Shown here piece after piece: positions 14,286 to 26,600 of a DNA stretch of 64,000 nt. The translations under genes and the position numbers were made by a program. Each line of letters begins with the position of its first letter. Position 1 is the first letter of the stretch. The stretch is from Stramonita haemastoma (lineage: Eukaryota > Mollusca > Gastropoda > Neogastropoda > Muricidae), in assembly GCA_030674155.1 (NCBI GenBank), contig CM060324.1, positions 52,146,405 through 52,210,404 of the forward strand. Reading direction: 5' to 3'. Below the pieces are notes generated by a model that saw nothing but the letters and a program-made list of their open reading frames with translations, was not told the DNA's origin and did not search any database.

Positions 14286-14579
14286 CTTTTCAGGGATACA
14301 TCAAGATGAAAAGATACTAAACAATAAAACTTTACGCAGTACCAAACAACACACAAGAATAAGGACACTATATATGATAAGGTAATAAAAATGCACTCGA
14401 TCGGAAGACAAAAATCAGAAGTCACACTAAAAAGATTTTGATTATGGAAGAATAGAGAAGTGTTAATAGGTAAAGAGCAAACAAGAGAACAAGATGAAAT
14501 AAACAACTGAAAACATCAATCCACCACCATCTGTCAAAAGTTATACATGTGATATAAATCATACATTTGGATAAAAAGG

Positions 14580-14696
<117 letters not shown>

Positions 14697-14926
14697 TTTT
14701 ATTTGTTAAAGCTGTCACTGGTTGTATGTATAATAGCAGCTTGCATGGAAGCACTTTGATTTGTTTTACAAGATATAGCGCTATGTAAATTCCATGTAGA
14801 TTCTATCGTTTTTTTTATATTATATTTTCATAATCATCATTATTATTCTCATTAGTACTTACAGTGCAAGGTCTTGATGGGGGAGAATTCTCCAGACGAC
14901 AGCCCAACGTCAGAGGAAAATTTCTA

Positions 14927-15215
14927 TGTGGTCCACATGACACTGCTCGTTGCTAAAGCGATGACTCCTCACATTGGTTCACATGACACAGCCCTGTTGC
15001 TATAGCGATGACTCCTATTTGGTCCATATGACACAGCTCCGTTGCTATAGCGACGACTCCTATGTGGTCCACATGACACAGCTCCGTTGCTATGACGATG
15101 ACTCCGATGTGGTCCACATGGCACAGCTCCGTTGCTATAGCGATGACTCCTATGTGTCCACATGGCACAGCTCCTTTGCTATAGCGATGACTCCGATGTG
15201 ATCCACATGATGACT
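14927..15215. repeat. 45-bp minisatellite, ~6 copies
   Basis: Unit around GTGGTCCACATGACACAGCT plus CCGTTGCTATAGCGATGACT and CCTAT. As 45 is a multiple of 3, both strands keep open frames giving 15-residue repeats (YVVHMTQLRCYSDDS on plus). No coding context was seen. Confidence 0.92.
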
Positions 15216-15296
15216 AACCAGGCCAGGACTCGTGTCGAACAATGGGTGGGAAGGAAAAAAAAATGAAGGAAATGTTTGGAAAATGTGAGGGGACGG

Positions 15297-15395
15297 CAGA
15301 GTCACACTCCCTCAGAACCACTGTCCCAAAGATGAAGTCACACTCCCTCATGACCTCTGTCCCAAAGATAAGGTAACTCTTCCTCATCACCAACA
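15297..15395. repeat. ~38-bp repeat, ~2.5 copies
   Basis: GTCACACTCCCTCA followed by TGTCCCAAAGAT twice, and a third diverged copy (TAACTCTTCCTCAT). Confidence 0.75.
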
Positions 15396-15429
15396 TCTCC
15401 AAAGCCTCTGTAAGAGGAGTCACTGTTCG

Positions 15430-15917
15430 GACACCAAGACATCACTGCCACCATGACTGCTCTCATTCAAACAAACAAAAAATCAAAAACAAACAACAAA
15501 TAAAAAATAGATTTTAAAAAAAAAGAAAAAAGATTGCTCTCCTTCGATCTCTTGCACTATTTTGTCCCTAGTTTAAAAATGTAGTTTACTCTTTTGTGGC
15601 CAATTTTATTTTTTAACAAATTTTATTTTCTACTGCTATGCTAGTTTTTGGTTTTATTTCCTATTTTATCATGCTTGGTAGAACGTTTTTAGATTTTATT
15701 TTAAATTTTATTTTTAGATTTAATTTTTAAATTTTATTTTTAAACTTTATTTCATTTATTTTAGTCTGTCCTATTCTATTCTATTTAATTCTATCTTTTT
15801 TAGCAAGGATCGGAGATGCAATCAGAAATGTGGAGCCCAGTGATCGTTCAAAGGCAACTGACAGAACTGTTCAACTGACACTCACTCACATACTCTCTGT
15901 CTCTGTCTCTCAGTCTC
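15430..15917. other. AT-rich segment, nothing recognised
   Basis: Contains ATTTTA/TTTTTA-rich simple sequence (15655-15790). No gene or mobile element was identified. Confidence 0.5.
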
Positions 15918-16027
15918 AACACACACACACACACATGCACGCACGCACGCATGCACGCACGACGACGCACGGACGCACGCACGCACACACACACACATAC
16001 ACACACTACACACACACACACACACTG
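15918..16027. repeat. (CA)n/(CACG)n tract
   Basis: CA units, GCAC tetramers and a second CA tract. Confidence 0.9.
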
Positions 16028-16105
16028 TTCAGTTCAATGGCAAAGACATCTCCGACAAAGAACTTCGCCGACAAAATCTGCACGGGCGGGACCCATGAGC
16101 AGTGA

Positions 16106-16200
16106 GAACTTCGGGTGATAGCAGAATATCCCCATTCAAAGAACTTTGGGGATAGCAGAATATCCCCATACAAAGAACCTTCGGGATAGCAGAATATCCT
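16106..16200. repeat. ~35-bp tandem repeat, ~2.6 copies
   Basis: Unit contains GATAGCAGAATATCCCCAT followed by CAAAGAACTT. Three copies with small changes. Confidence 0.8.
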
Positions 16201-16434
16201 TCATTCTGAAAACTGAGGTCGAGCATTTTCATGATCAAAAAGCCATGGACACAAAGCTCTATAAAGGCTTCGTGGAAACATTTCCTTCCTCCATTCCCAA
16301 AGGCCCAACCCAGCTAAAAACCAATGTGGATCACAACATGAAGTTTGTGGCCAGAAGGTCCGAGGTTGCTGGTTAGTATCTGATGACAAAAAAAAAAGTA
16401 AAAAATATTACCGTAATTAAAGTTAGAGTAGAAG

Positions 16435-16436
<2 letters not shown>

Positions 16437-16510
<74 letters not shown>
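16437..16510. repeat. (GT)37 microsatellite
   Basis: Pure GT tract ending at the 3' end of a minus-strand SINE. Confidence 0.97.
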
Positions 16511-16512
<2 letters not shown>

Positions 16513-16554
16513 TTTATTCTTTTATATCAAGGATAATGGGATAAGCACTCATGT
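16511..16554 (-). mobile_element. SINE-I 3' end, left half of a SINE split by a transposon
   Basis: Minus-orientation end of SINE-I (TATATCAAGGATAATGGGAT, AAGCACTCATGT). It continues at 17512 after the inserted element; CATGT is duplicated at both edges. Confidence 0.88.
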
Positions 16555-17511
16555 CAGGGTTCGCGCTAGGATTTTTAAAAACCGGTACTGCGAGTTGCCA
16601 TTTCAGAGACATCTTGACCAACTCCCCCAAAATCGGTCCCCAGAAAATAAAATCCGGTAGGCCTACATACTGTGAACAAAACGAAACTAATCAGTGAGGG
16701 GGTGGGGGAGGGGGGGATTGTTGGGCAGCAAAACAAAATCTAAATTGAACGCGAATCTCTCAGACTTTGACTGCCGTGCTGCTTGCTGCCACTCGCTTCT
16801 TGGGCACGAAGCCACGAAGGAAATAGGATTTTTTTTCTAGCGCCTGTGTCACCATCTGTGTCAGTCTGTTGTTTGCATGGCATCATTCGTGTGACATATT
16901 CTTCTTTCTTGTTTCTATGCTTAGCGCTCATCTAGATCTTTGTTCAATTTAGATTTAGTTTTCGACTCTTTCTCAAAGCAACGCGCAAATTCATAGTCAT
17001 AGACCCTCCGCTTTTCGCTTTTCGTAAGAGCAGGCCATCGTGTCGGTGGGAACGGATTACATTTACAAAACTGCATACACACGGGGACTGGATGTGAAAA
17101 AGCACAGGAGTGCTTATTCCATTATCCTCGATATAAAAGATTAAAAGAATACAGAATAAATAAATCTATGCCCCATTTACTCATTGTGAATGGAAGTCGC
17201 TGTCATGCCGAGAAGATCGCGAAGCTCTATTCTTTCACAGTAAAGCTTGCTGTTCTGCCTGCTAGGCTAATGAGGCTGGCGCTAAAGATGTTCGTAGGAA
17301 GGGGTGGGAAGGGGTAGGTGCGGTAAGCACAGTACAGGCCCATGACAGACTGTCAGAAAATGTCACTTCAGCCTTTTTTTTTTTGAGACGGAAGTCTAAT
17401 CGGTCACAGGCAAACAGAATCGGTACGCGGTACCAGCTGCTTCGAACATTTTCGGTATTCCCTGTTTACAATCGGTAAAATACCGACAATTACCGGTTAT
17501 CGCGAACCCTG
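16555..17511. mobile_element. 957-bp non-autonomous inverted-repeat DNA transposon
   Basis: Begins CAGGGTTCGCG and ends with its exact reverse complement CGCGAACCCTG. Subterminal ACCGGT motifs occur at both ends. It is flanked by a 5-bp direct duplication CATGT (16550-16554 and 17512-17516) and sits precisely inside a SINE-I copy, which proves the borders. No transposase is recognisable. The CAGGG terminus recalls hAT elements, but those normally make 8-bp duplications, so the superfamily is open. Confidence 0.85.
17012..17165 (+). mobile_element. SINE-I 3' fragment inside the inverted-repeat transposon
   Basis: TTCGTAAGAGCAGGCCAT, ACACGGGGACTGGATGTG, TTATTCCATTATCCTCGATA and an AAAAGA-type tail, in plus orientation. 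It is therefore a SINE within a transposon within a SINE. Confidence 0.82.
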
Positions 17512-17804
17512 CATGTGCTTTTTCATCCAGTCCCCGTGTGTGTGCAGTTGTGTAAATATCTGTTCCCACCATACATAATGGTTTACTCTTACGAAAAGTG
17601 GAACAGGATTTAACGTGTGCGCAAGATGTCCTGCGTGTGTTCGCACACGGGGCCTCGGTTTACAGTCTCATCCGAAAGACTTCCGGGGAGAGAAAGACTT
17701 CTGGGGAGAGTGGAGTTAGCGCTGATGTTAACTCCAGGGGAAAAATCCCCTCCAACAGGAATCGAACCCGGGTCGTCAAATTGCCATCCAATGTTCTGAC
17801 CACT

Positions 17805-17806
<2 letters not shown>
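17512..17806 (-). mobile_element. SINE-I, right half of the split copy
   Basis: Continues from 16554: CTTTTTCATCCAGTCCCCGT through the GAGACT/CGAGGCCCCGTGTGCG region to the box-B-like CGAACCCG and the GTTCTGACCACTAGA box-A end. It stops at a GT tract. Confidence 0.87.

Positions 17807-17808
<2 letters not shown>

Positions 17809-17878
<70 letters not shown>
17809..17878. repeat. (GT)n microsatellite
   Basis: About 35 GT units at the 5' end of the split SINE. Confidence 0.95.
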
Positions 17879-17879
<1 letters not shown>

Positions 17880-18287
17880 CGCGTGCGTGCTGTGTGAGGG
17901 AGAGACAGACATACAGACAGACAGAAAGACAGACAGTAGGTGAGTACGTGAGAACGAGTGTTTTGAGTACGTGTCTGTGAGTACGTGTATATTTATAAAC
18001 ACACGCAGAAAATCAAATATGCAAGTTAAAGATCACATAATGACAGCAATCCCAGAAGTCAGAATGTGGCGACCTAAATGATTGAGGGCAGGGGGGGGGG
18101 GGGGGGGGGGGACGGTCGCGGAGGATGGGCTTGTAGGTCAACAGGCCTTCATGACCAGTGGTATGTAAGGAAATCTTCACATTTGTCCCCCTCCCCCCTC
18201 CCCCACTTATTCTCTCTCAACCACAAAGGCTTTGATTACATTACGATAAAACCAATCAGTAACTTCTGTGTGTTTTTATTGATTTTT

Positions 18288-18628
18288 TATTCTATTCTTT
18301 TATATCAAGGATAATGGGATAAGCTAGCACTCTTGTGCTTTTTACATCCAGTCCCCATGTGAATGCAGTTTTGTAAATATCTATTCCCACCTGCACACGA
18401 TGGGACTACTCTTACGAAAAGCAAGCGGAACAGGATTTAACGTGTGCCCTAGATGTTCTGCGTGCGTTCACACACGGGGCCTTGGTTTATAGTCTCATCC
18501 CAAGTACTTTGGGGGAGAGTGGAGTCAGCACTGATGTTAACTCCAGGAGAAAAGTCTCCTCGACCAGGAATCAACCGGGTCGTCAAATTGAGAGGGCAAT
18601 GTTCTGACCACTAGGCTATCCCATCCCG
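18288..18628 (-). mobile_element. SINE-I, nearly full length
   Basis: On the minus strand the copy starts with GGGATGGGATAGCCTAGTGG (tRNA box A), then TTGACGACCCGGTTGATTCC (degenerate box B) and ends with the TATCCTTGATATAAAAGAAT tail. About 330 bp. Confidence 0.88.
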
Positions 18629-18637
18629 TGTGTGTGT

Positions 18638-18697
<60 letters not shown>
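18629..18697. repeat. (GT)n microsatellite
   Basis: Adjoins the SINE-I head; followed by CGTGCG-type sequence. Confidence 0.95.
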
Positions 18698-18698
<1 letters not shown>

Positions 18699-18879
18699 AC
18701 CGCGCAAGCGTGCGTACCCGCACGCAAGCTCGTGTGTGCATGTGCGCGTTTGAAGTACTGTCACGTCAAAACTGCCCACCTACATTTTGAAGTTAAAAAT
18801 CTATGTCCACAAAAGACATTCACCATTGGGAGTCTTTAGCATGTAGGTATACATAGAATGGAAAATATCACTAACCATT

Positions 18880-19010
18880 GTATGGAATGAAACCATCTGC
18901 ACGCAGATTATCACCTCCAGTGGATTCCGAACTTGTGGGAAGAGGGCAAAGCAGACCAACTGGCGGTACAAATCAAGGCACTCTCAAATGAAAACATGAG
19001 TTCGTGTTCA
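18880..19010 (+). pseudogene. possible LINE RNase H fragment
   Basis: One frame reads HLHADYHLQWIPNLW then EEGKADQLAVQIKAL. This recalls the LQWIP-H-G--GNE-AD-LA motif of retrotransposon RNase H domains, with the His/Gly part decayed. Short and degenerate. Confidence 0.35.
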
Positions 19011-19525
19011 AATCATAACCGGAACGGTTTTCTGCGCATGTCACTTACAAGGGTCGGATAACTCTGCGGTCAATTGGCAGTAGGCAGCTAGTTCTATATT
19101 TGGCCAAAAAGCCACGAGCTTTGACAAATTGGAATTTTTCCAACAGGATACTTGCAAAATTGCGAGTACAATAAACGTGCAGGCATTTGATTCATACACT
19201 TTTTTTTCTCAAAAAAACGCATCCCCTTTATTCTGTTAACCTTTATACGTTTTTCTGATTTTTGGTAATACTTTCATTACTTGTCTGTTAGTTGTGCACA
19301 TGAAAGTGGAGAGGAGGGGGGGGGGTGTGGAGTAGAGTGGGAGGGGAAAGTAGAAGGGGAGAGGGAGGGGTGTTCTGCCTGACTCCCTTTAGTAGAAAAA
19401 TCCAGTTTACATAATTTTTTTTTCTTTCATGATTTCGATGATCAGGAGAGATTACCAACAGGCCCTCTGTCATATTATGCTGACCACAGAGCAAGCTTTA
19501 AGCAGCCAATCTTGACAATTCCCTA
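19010..19525. other. unassigned sequence with purine-rich patch
   Basis: No gene or element recognised. G/A-rich at 19308-19370. Confidence 0.5.
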
Positions 19526-19631
19526 TGGATTGGTGGTCTAGAGGTAAGGTGCCTGCCTAGAAAGCAAAAAGTCTGGTTTGGGCCCAAAACTTTTCCCCCT
19601 TCCATTAAACCATGTTGTGGTCTGGGTGCTA

Positions 19632-19665
<34 letters not shown>

Positions 19666-19895
19666 GTGTTACACATAATAATTTAGTGCACATAAGAGAA
19701 CCCACAGGAGCAAGAGGGTTACCCCTGGCAAAATTCTGCAGAGAAAAAACACTCTGAAAGTTGCAGATAGGAAAAAGAAAAAAAATTCATGGGTGGAGCT
19801 GCACTTGTGGAGACACGCTCTCCCCGGGAAGAGTAGCCCGAATTGCATCTGCTGTGAATTAAAGTGGTCTAAAATGAAATAAATAAAAATAAATA
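19526..19895 (+). mobile_element. tRNA-derived SINE-IV
   Basis: Begins GATTGGTGGTCTAGAGGTAA (box-A-like), has a GGTTTGGGCC degenerate box B, shares the CTTTCAGATGAGACGATAAA core with SINE-I/II, then diverges through GAATTGCATCTGCTGTGAAT and ends in an AAATAAATAAA tail. A further piece resembling its 3' region lies near 20020-20075. Confidence 0.75.
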
Positions 19896-20199
19896 AAGGC
19901 CCTGAAAGACTATTGACCAGCTTTTCTCCTTAAGACTCATCTTCCATCAAATCTTGGTAACATAACTCTGATTTTTTTTAAACCACTGAATGTCACAGCA
20001 GATTTCTTTGCCTGAAATTGGGGCTGCTCTCCCCAGGGAGAGAGAAGTGTCGCCACAAGCGCACCCGATTTGCTGCGTCCTTTTGGTAAAAAAAAAAGTA
20101 TCAGATTTTATTTTCAGGTCTTCCAATGCAAAGTTTTTGGGTGTTGAACTTCTCAGTACATATTTGGGACATGCAAGTTTTCGGTAGGATTATTCATCT

Positions 20200-21597
20200 A
20201 ACCGCAGTATTTCGACTTCATATATATGCTGATGACCTAGCATTACTATCAACAACCAAAGTAGGTCTTCAAACTAAATTGAATAAACTTCAAGAATACA
20301 GTTCAAACTGGGGCTTAAAGATAAACAAAACCAAAACAAAGGTAATAGTCTTTACGAGATCACCACCTAAAATTCCCATACATTTTAAGTGTGGAGAGCA
20401 TGTAATTGAAACAGTAGAAACTTACAAATATCTAGGTGTCATCTTTCATCAGAATGGTAAGTTTCAAGCAACACAAGAACATTTAGTAAAACAAAGTAAT
20501 AAAGCATTGTACGCCTTTAAAAGAGCAGTTCATGGACAAAATTTAAAGACTACTATAATAATGCGTTTATTTGACTCATTAATAACTCCTGTTTTAACTT
20601 ATGGAGCAGAAGTTTGGTTTCCTTTTTGTTTTCATGGGGAGACAGAATTTCATATTGATGAATTGTTCAAGACATGCTTATCAAATCAGTTTCTGTATGA
20701 AACTTTTCATATAAAATTTTGTAAACAAATACTGGGAGTTCATAAAAAAAGCATTGGTACTACCCACTCTGGGTGAATTAGGAAGATTTCCACTGACTCT
20801 TAAAATCATATGCCAGATAATATCCTTTTGGATTCATTTAACAGAATCAAAACCAAACTCTTATATTAGAATAGTATACGATTATTTGTATCAGACGAAT
20901 ACATGTGATAAATGGATCAATACAGTAAAAAATATCCTTTACACAATTGGGTTTAAACATGTGTGGAAAAACCAGAGTACTTTTGATGTTCATTGGTTAA
21001 GTTATGCTGTTCAAAGAAAGCTTCAGACTATGTATAAAACATTCAGGAACTACCAGAAAAAACAGTTTGCAAAACTAAAATTTTATGATTTTGTAACCAA
21101 GGAATACAGACTGGAACCATATCTTATTAACTATGAAAACAAAACTCATAAAAATACTTTTTGTAAATTTCGCTTAAGCTGTCACGATTTAATGATAGAG
21201 AAAGGGAGACACCAAAATATGCCCAGAGAGGACAGAAAATGTAAATTTTGTAACAAAATAGAAGATGAATTTCATGTACTCGATGAATGTGTGTTATATG
21301 ATGAACTCAGAAACAATTTGTTATTCAAAGTTAAAACCAAAGACAAAGAACGTAAAAAACATATAGATAAGGTAAGCGACATAATCGCAGTTGATATATA
21401 TCAAGCAGATATCATTAGATATGTGAATGAATGTTTTGAGAAAAGAGAAAAAGAGGAGAAGAATGCAACATGTTTTTAGTGGACATCATTTTGGGCAGAA
21501 AGATAATTAAAACTGATGTTTGTTTTGTTGTGTCAAATAAGTCTGCATGACTTAAATGGCAATAAAATATTTTGAATCTTGAATCTTGAATCTTGTG
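20200..21597 (+). pseudogene. 5'-truncated CR1/L2-like LINE ORF2 with frameshift
   Basis: The copy starts within the RT palm: YADDLALLS (catalytic Asp pair), WGLKINKTKTKV, YKYLGVIF and a SLITPVLTYGAEVW thumb block. The frame shifts near 20755 and continues with LPTLGELGRFPL to a CKFCN...FHVLDEC Cys/His knuckle and a stop at 21477. The element ends with AATAAAATA and three TTGAATC heptamers, the kind of short tandem 3' end seen in CR1/L2 LINEs. The upstream RT and endonuclease are missing. Clade by resemblance only. Confidence 0.8.
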
Positions 21598-21599
21598 TC

Positions 21600-21775
21600 A
21601 ATTGCTGATGCAAGAAAAGGTACACCAAGAGTAAGCTTGTATGCTTTACAATCTATACTCTGAAACTTCCTCAGTAAATATTTTGGAGCATTAGAAAAGA
21701 CTTCTTGTCTATATGATAATTTTGATCTGATTACTGATGTCCATAAATGTTTAAGGATTTGCATATCTTGCCTTT
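21600..21775 (-). pseudogene. LINE RT thumb fragment
   Basis: The minus strand reads LWTSVIRSKLSYRQEVFSNA then PKYLLRKFQSIDCKAYKLTL and GVP, similar to the region after RT in CR1-type LINEs (surface of S-L-Y--E-----L--LQ-I---A-----G). It lies tail-to-tail beside the preceding LINE. Confidence 0.55.
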
Positions 21776-22159
21776 AATAGCATACTGCTTACAAATAATT
21801 TTCAGGAGAAATAAGCTTTTTCTTGCTTTAGTTAGATTGTACTAAGATGGGTATTTCATATCAACTTTGATGTAAGAAATACACCTAAACATTGTTGTAA
21901 AGAAACACACGACAGACAACCTTCACCAATAACCACAATGAGACATACAAAGGAAAGAAACATCATTTAAAAAAAAAAAAAGCACAATAAAATATTAAAG
22001 AATGAATTGCCACCGAATGGTCTAAGAGAGAGAACTAGCGCATAGGATACCCAATGTACGGTTGTTTCCCTTACACTGTATATTCAGTTCAGCTGCAACC
22101 TGTTAGCAACAATAACAAAATGATGATAATGGTTGTGTGATCGTTCAAAATTAAAGATG

Positions 22160-22160
<1 letters not shown>
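21775..22160. other. unassigned AT-rich segment
   Basis: No gene or mobile element recognised. Confidence 0.5.
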
Positions 22161-22194
<34 letters not shown>

Positions 22195-22358
22195 CACACA
22201 CACACACACACACACACAAGAAAACTCCTCTCACACACACACACACAAACTCACATACACCACACACACACACACACACACACAACACACAACACTCACA
22301 ACACACACACACACACACACACACAACACACCACACACACACACACACACACACCACA

Positions 22359-22408
<50 letters not shown>

Positions 22409-22426
22409 CTCACACACACACATACA

Positions 22427-22482
<56 letters not shown>

Positions 22483-22485
22483 CAC
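22161..22485. repeat. (GATT)n and long interrupted (CA)n
   Basis: About eight TGAT units (22161-22194) followed by ~290 bp of CA repeats with AACT, CCA and AAA interruptions. Confidence 0.95.
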
Positions 22486-23518
22486 ATTCCATCTTTTCTG
22501 GCTCACATTCTAAAATAAGGTACACAAAAGATTCTGGGTCATCGAAGACATTGCTCTTTTGGATCAAGCTTAATCGTCTCAAGACATCCACTCACACAGT
22601 CGATCTGCCATGAGTATTTGATGAAATGGTGTGCATATTTTGATAATCGAGGATTGTACTTCACAAAAGAAACATGGTGAGAAGTGTCAATGGTACAATT
22701 TAGTTAACACAAAATTGTAAAAGCCAAATGCCAGCAGGATTCCACTGTGAGCTAGCCCATTCCGCTTCACAGGGGTGAAAGTAAGGCCGCAGGACGCCTG
22801 GCATGCAACTGGCATACTGTTTATGGAAGCTGTTTCCCCTGCCCACTATTGGGATGGTCTCCTAAACTCCCGGTCAGCTAAATTTAGAACGTGGCAGCAA
22901 GGCCAGAACAGTGTTTTGGGTAGGGATAAATAACGCTTTATATCAAGAGTTGCCCAAGATTCCCAACTTGGCCTCCAACAGATTTCAAATAAAGACATAT
23001 CAAAGTTTCAGAATCCGTTAAAAAACCTAATATATATCACAACACAAAGTTTATCGAATTTACAATACCTCATGCTCCGACTATATTGGCAGAGTGTGTG
23101 TGCCTATACAAAGGGCCAGGCTGAACACTAAAAAAAAAAAAATAAAGATCTACATCAATCCTACACACAGACGAAAAAGTACTTACTGTCTGATGTACTG
23201 CAAGAATGTTTAGATTCAACACACTACCCAAGCAGCAAACAACACTGTGTGCAGATGTTTATCAGGGGAGGGGATGGAGAGAGCTCCAGCTGCTGTTGAT
23301 GGTAGCAGGGCACGGCAAACTGAAAACATGGTGGCCAGGGGACAGGGAGGGTAGGGGATGAGGATTTCCCGCACTTTTAGATAGGTTTATAAGGGCAGAG
23401 CTGTTTGCAAGGAGTTTTTATATACAGTGCCAATTCTGTGTTGGTGGTGCGCCTTTCTGATTGGTGGTGATTTCAGTAGGGTGTGTGTTGTGTGTGTGTG
23501 TGTGTGTGTTGTGTGTTG
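22486..23518. other. unassigned low-repeat segment
   Basis: About 1 kb with no recognised gene. The 22735-22925 part (GCTAGC, GGCATGCAACTGGCATACTG) has the look of a dispersed repeat but has no partner in this window. A GT tract at 23480-23518 precedes the inverted satellite fragment. Confidence 0.5.
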
Positions 23519-23665
23519 TGTCACATCTTTCGAAGTGGGACTTATACTTATGCATGGGCGGGTGTGTACGCGTCCGCGTGTGCATGCGGTCGCTAGTGTA
23601 TATGTGTGCGATATTTTTGTGTTTGCCCCTGTGGCGGAGACCCTACACTTTCTGCATACTACAGA
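23519..23665 (-). repeat. inverted fragment of satellite subfamily B
   Basis: The reverse complement matches the 39.5-40.0 kb monomers: AGTGTAGGGTCTCCGCCACA, TCGCACACATATACACTAGC, GACC...CACCCGCCCATGCATAAG and CGAAAGATGTGAC. It abuts the plus-oriented 402-bp array, giving a head-to-head junction. Confidence 0.85.
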
Positions 23666-26600
23666 GCACACACCCTCCCATGAATAAGAGCTAAAGAAGG
23701 AGAAGCATTGTGACGCAAACGCCGTTTTCGGGACCTTGCCGCCCGCACTTTTCCGCCCTTCCAGAGCCCAAAGTACTACGACCGTATTCTACACTATGCA
23801 GACAAACTGGACAACCACTTTGGATGTGTGTGGCGCTGGAATTGTGGCGACACCACGGCCCGGAAGATGGCAACCCCGCTTGTGCAGAGCCAAGTTTGGC
23901 GCCTAGAAACAGAGTACAGTGCACGCAAAAATCACCCCTACAGCACCATCCAATAATAATTTCATAACAATATCATGCACCACAGTAATCTGGGGGGTCC
24001 CCTCCACACGCACAAACACAAAAAACCGCACACACAAACACCGGCGAACGCACTCACGCGCGCATGCATATCCACCCTCCCATGAATAAGAGCTAAAGAA
24101 GGAGAAGCACTGTGACGCAAACGCCGTTTTCGGGACCTTGCCGCCCGCACTTTTCCGCCCTTCCAGAGCCCAAAGTACTACGACCGTATTCTACACTATG
24201 CAGACAAACTGGACAACCACTTTGGATGTGTGTGGCGCTGGAATTGTGGCGACACCACGGCCCGGAAGATGGCAACCCCGCTTGTGCAGAGCCAAGTTTG
24301 GCGCCTAGAAACAGAGTACAGTGCACGCAAAAATCACCCCTACAGCACCATCCAATAATAATTTCATAACAATATCATGCACCACAGTAATCTGGGGGGT
24401 CCCCTCCACACGCACAAACACAAAAAACCGCACACACAAACACCGGCGAACGCACTCACGCGCGCATGCATATCCACCCTCCCATGAATAAGAGCTAAAG
24501 AAGGAGAAGCACTGTGACGCAAACGCCGTTTTCGGGACCTTGCCGCCCGCACTTTTCCGCCCTTCCAGAGCCCAAAGTACTACGACCGTATTCTACACTA
24601 TGCAGACAAACTGGACAACCACTTTGTGTGTGTGGCGCTGGAATTGTGGCGACACCACGGCCCGGAAGATGGCAACCCCGCTTGTGCAGAGCCAAGTTTG
24701 GCGCCTAGAAACAGAGTACAGTGCACGCAAAAATCACCCCTACAGCACCATCCAATAATAATTTCATAACAATATCATGCACCACAGTAATCTGGGGGGT
24801 CCCCTCCACACGCACAAACACAAAAAACCGCACACACAAACACCGGCGAACGCACTCACGCGCGCATGCATATCCACCCTCCCATGAATAAGAGCTAAAG
24901 AAGGAGAAGCACTGTGACGCAAACGCCGTTTTCGGGACCTTGCCGCCCGCACTTTTCCGCCCTTCCAGAGCCCAAAGTACTACGACCGTATTCTACACTA
25001 TGCAGACAAACTGGACAACCACTTTGGATGTGTGTGGCGCTGGAATTGTGGCGACACCACGGCCCGGAAGATGGCAACCCCGCTTGTGCAGAGCCAAGTT
25101 TGGCGCCTAGAAACAGAGTACAGTGCACGCAAAAATCACCCCTACAGCACCATCCAATAATAATTTCATAACAATATCATGCACCACAGTAATCTGGGGG
25201 GTCCCCTCCACACGCACAAACACAAAAAACCGCACACACAAACACCGGCGAACGCACTCACGCGCGCATGCATATCCACCCTCCCATGAATAAGAGCTAA
25301 AGAAGGAGAAGCACTGTGACGCAAACGCCGTTTTCGGGACCTTGCCGCCCGCACTTTTCCGCCCTTCCAGAGCCCAAAGTACTACGACCGTATTCTACAC
25401 TATGAGACAAACTGGACAACCACTTGGATGTGTGTGGCGCTGGAATTGTGGCGACACACGGCCCGGAAGATGGCAACCCCGCTTGTGCAGAGCCAAGTTT
25501 GGCGCCTAGAAACAGAGTACAGTGCACGCAAAAATCACCCCTACAGCACCATCCAATAATAATTCATAACAATATCATGCACCACAGTAATCTGGGGGGT
25601 CCCCTCCACACGCACAAACACAAAAACCGCACACACAAACACCGGCGAACGCACTCACGCGCGCATGCATATCCACCCTCCCATGAATAAGACTAAAGAA
25701 GGAGAAGCATGTGACGCAACGCCGTTTTCGGGACCTTGCCGCCCGCACTTTTCCGCCCTTCCAGAGCCAAAGTACTACGACCGTATTCTACACTATGCAG
25801 ACAAACTGGACAACCACTTTGGTGTGTGTGGCGCTGGAATTGTGGCGACACCACGGCCGGAAGATGGCAACCCCGCTTGTGCAGAGCCAAGTTTGGGCCT
25901 AGAAACAGAGTACAGTGCACGCAAAAATCACCCCTACAGCACATCCAATAATAATTCATAACAATATCATGCACCACAGTAATCTGGGGGGTCCCCTCAC
26001 ACGCACAACACAAAAAACGCCACACAAACACGGCGAACGCACTCACGCGCGCATGCATATCCACCTCCATGAATAAGAGCTAAAGAAGGAGAAGCATGTG
26101 ACGCAAACGCCGTTTTCGGGACCTTGCCGCCCGCACTTTTCCGCCTTCAGAGCCCAAAGTACTAGACCGTATTCTACACATGCAGAAAACTGACAACCAC
26201 TTTGGTGTGTGTGGCGCTGGAATTGTGGCGACACCACGGCCGGAAGATGCAACCCCGCTTGTCAGAGCCAGTTTGGCGCTAGAACAGAGTACAGTGCACG
26301 CAAAAATACCCTACAGCACATCCAATAATAATTTCATAACATATCATGCACCACAGTAATCTGGGGGGTCCCTCCACACGCACAAACACAAAAAACCGCC
26401 ACACAAACACCGGCGAACGCACTCACGCGCGCATGCTATCCACCCTCCCATGAATAAGAGCTAAAGAAGGAGAAGCACTGTGACGCAAACGCCGTTTTGG
26501 ACCATTTCGCCTTCAGAGCCCAAGTTACGACCGTTCTACACTATGCAGACAAATGGACACCACTTGGATGTGTGTGGCGCTGGAATTGTGCGACACCACG

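Noticed and set aside
16146..16376. Small plus-strand gene starting MGIAEYPHTKNL
   Set aside because: It begins within a ~35-bp tandem repeat and has no recognised homology or supporting signals.
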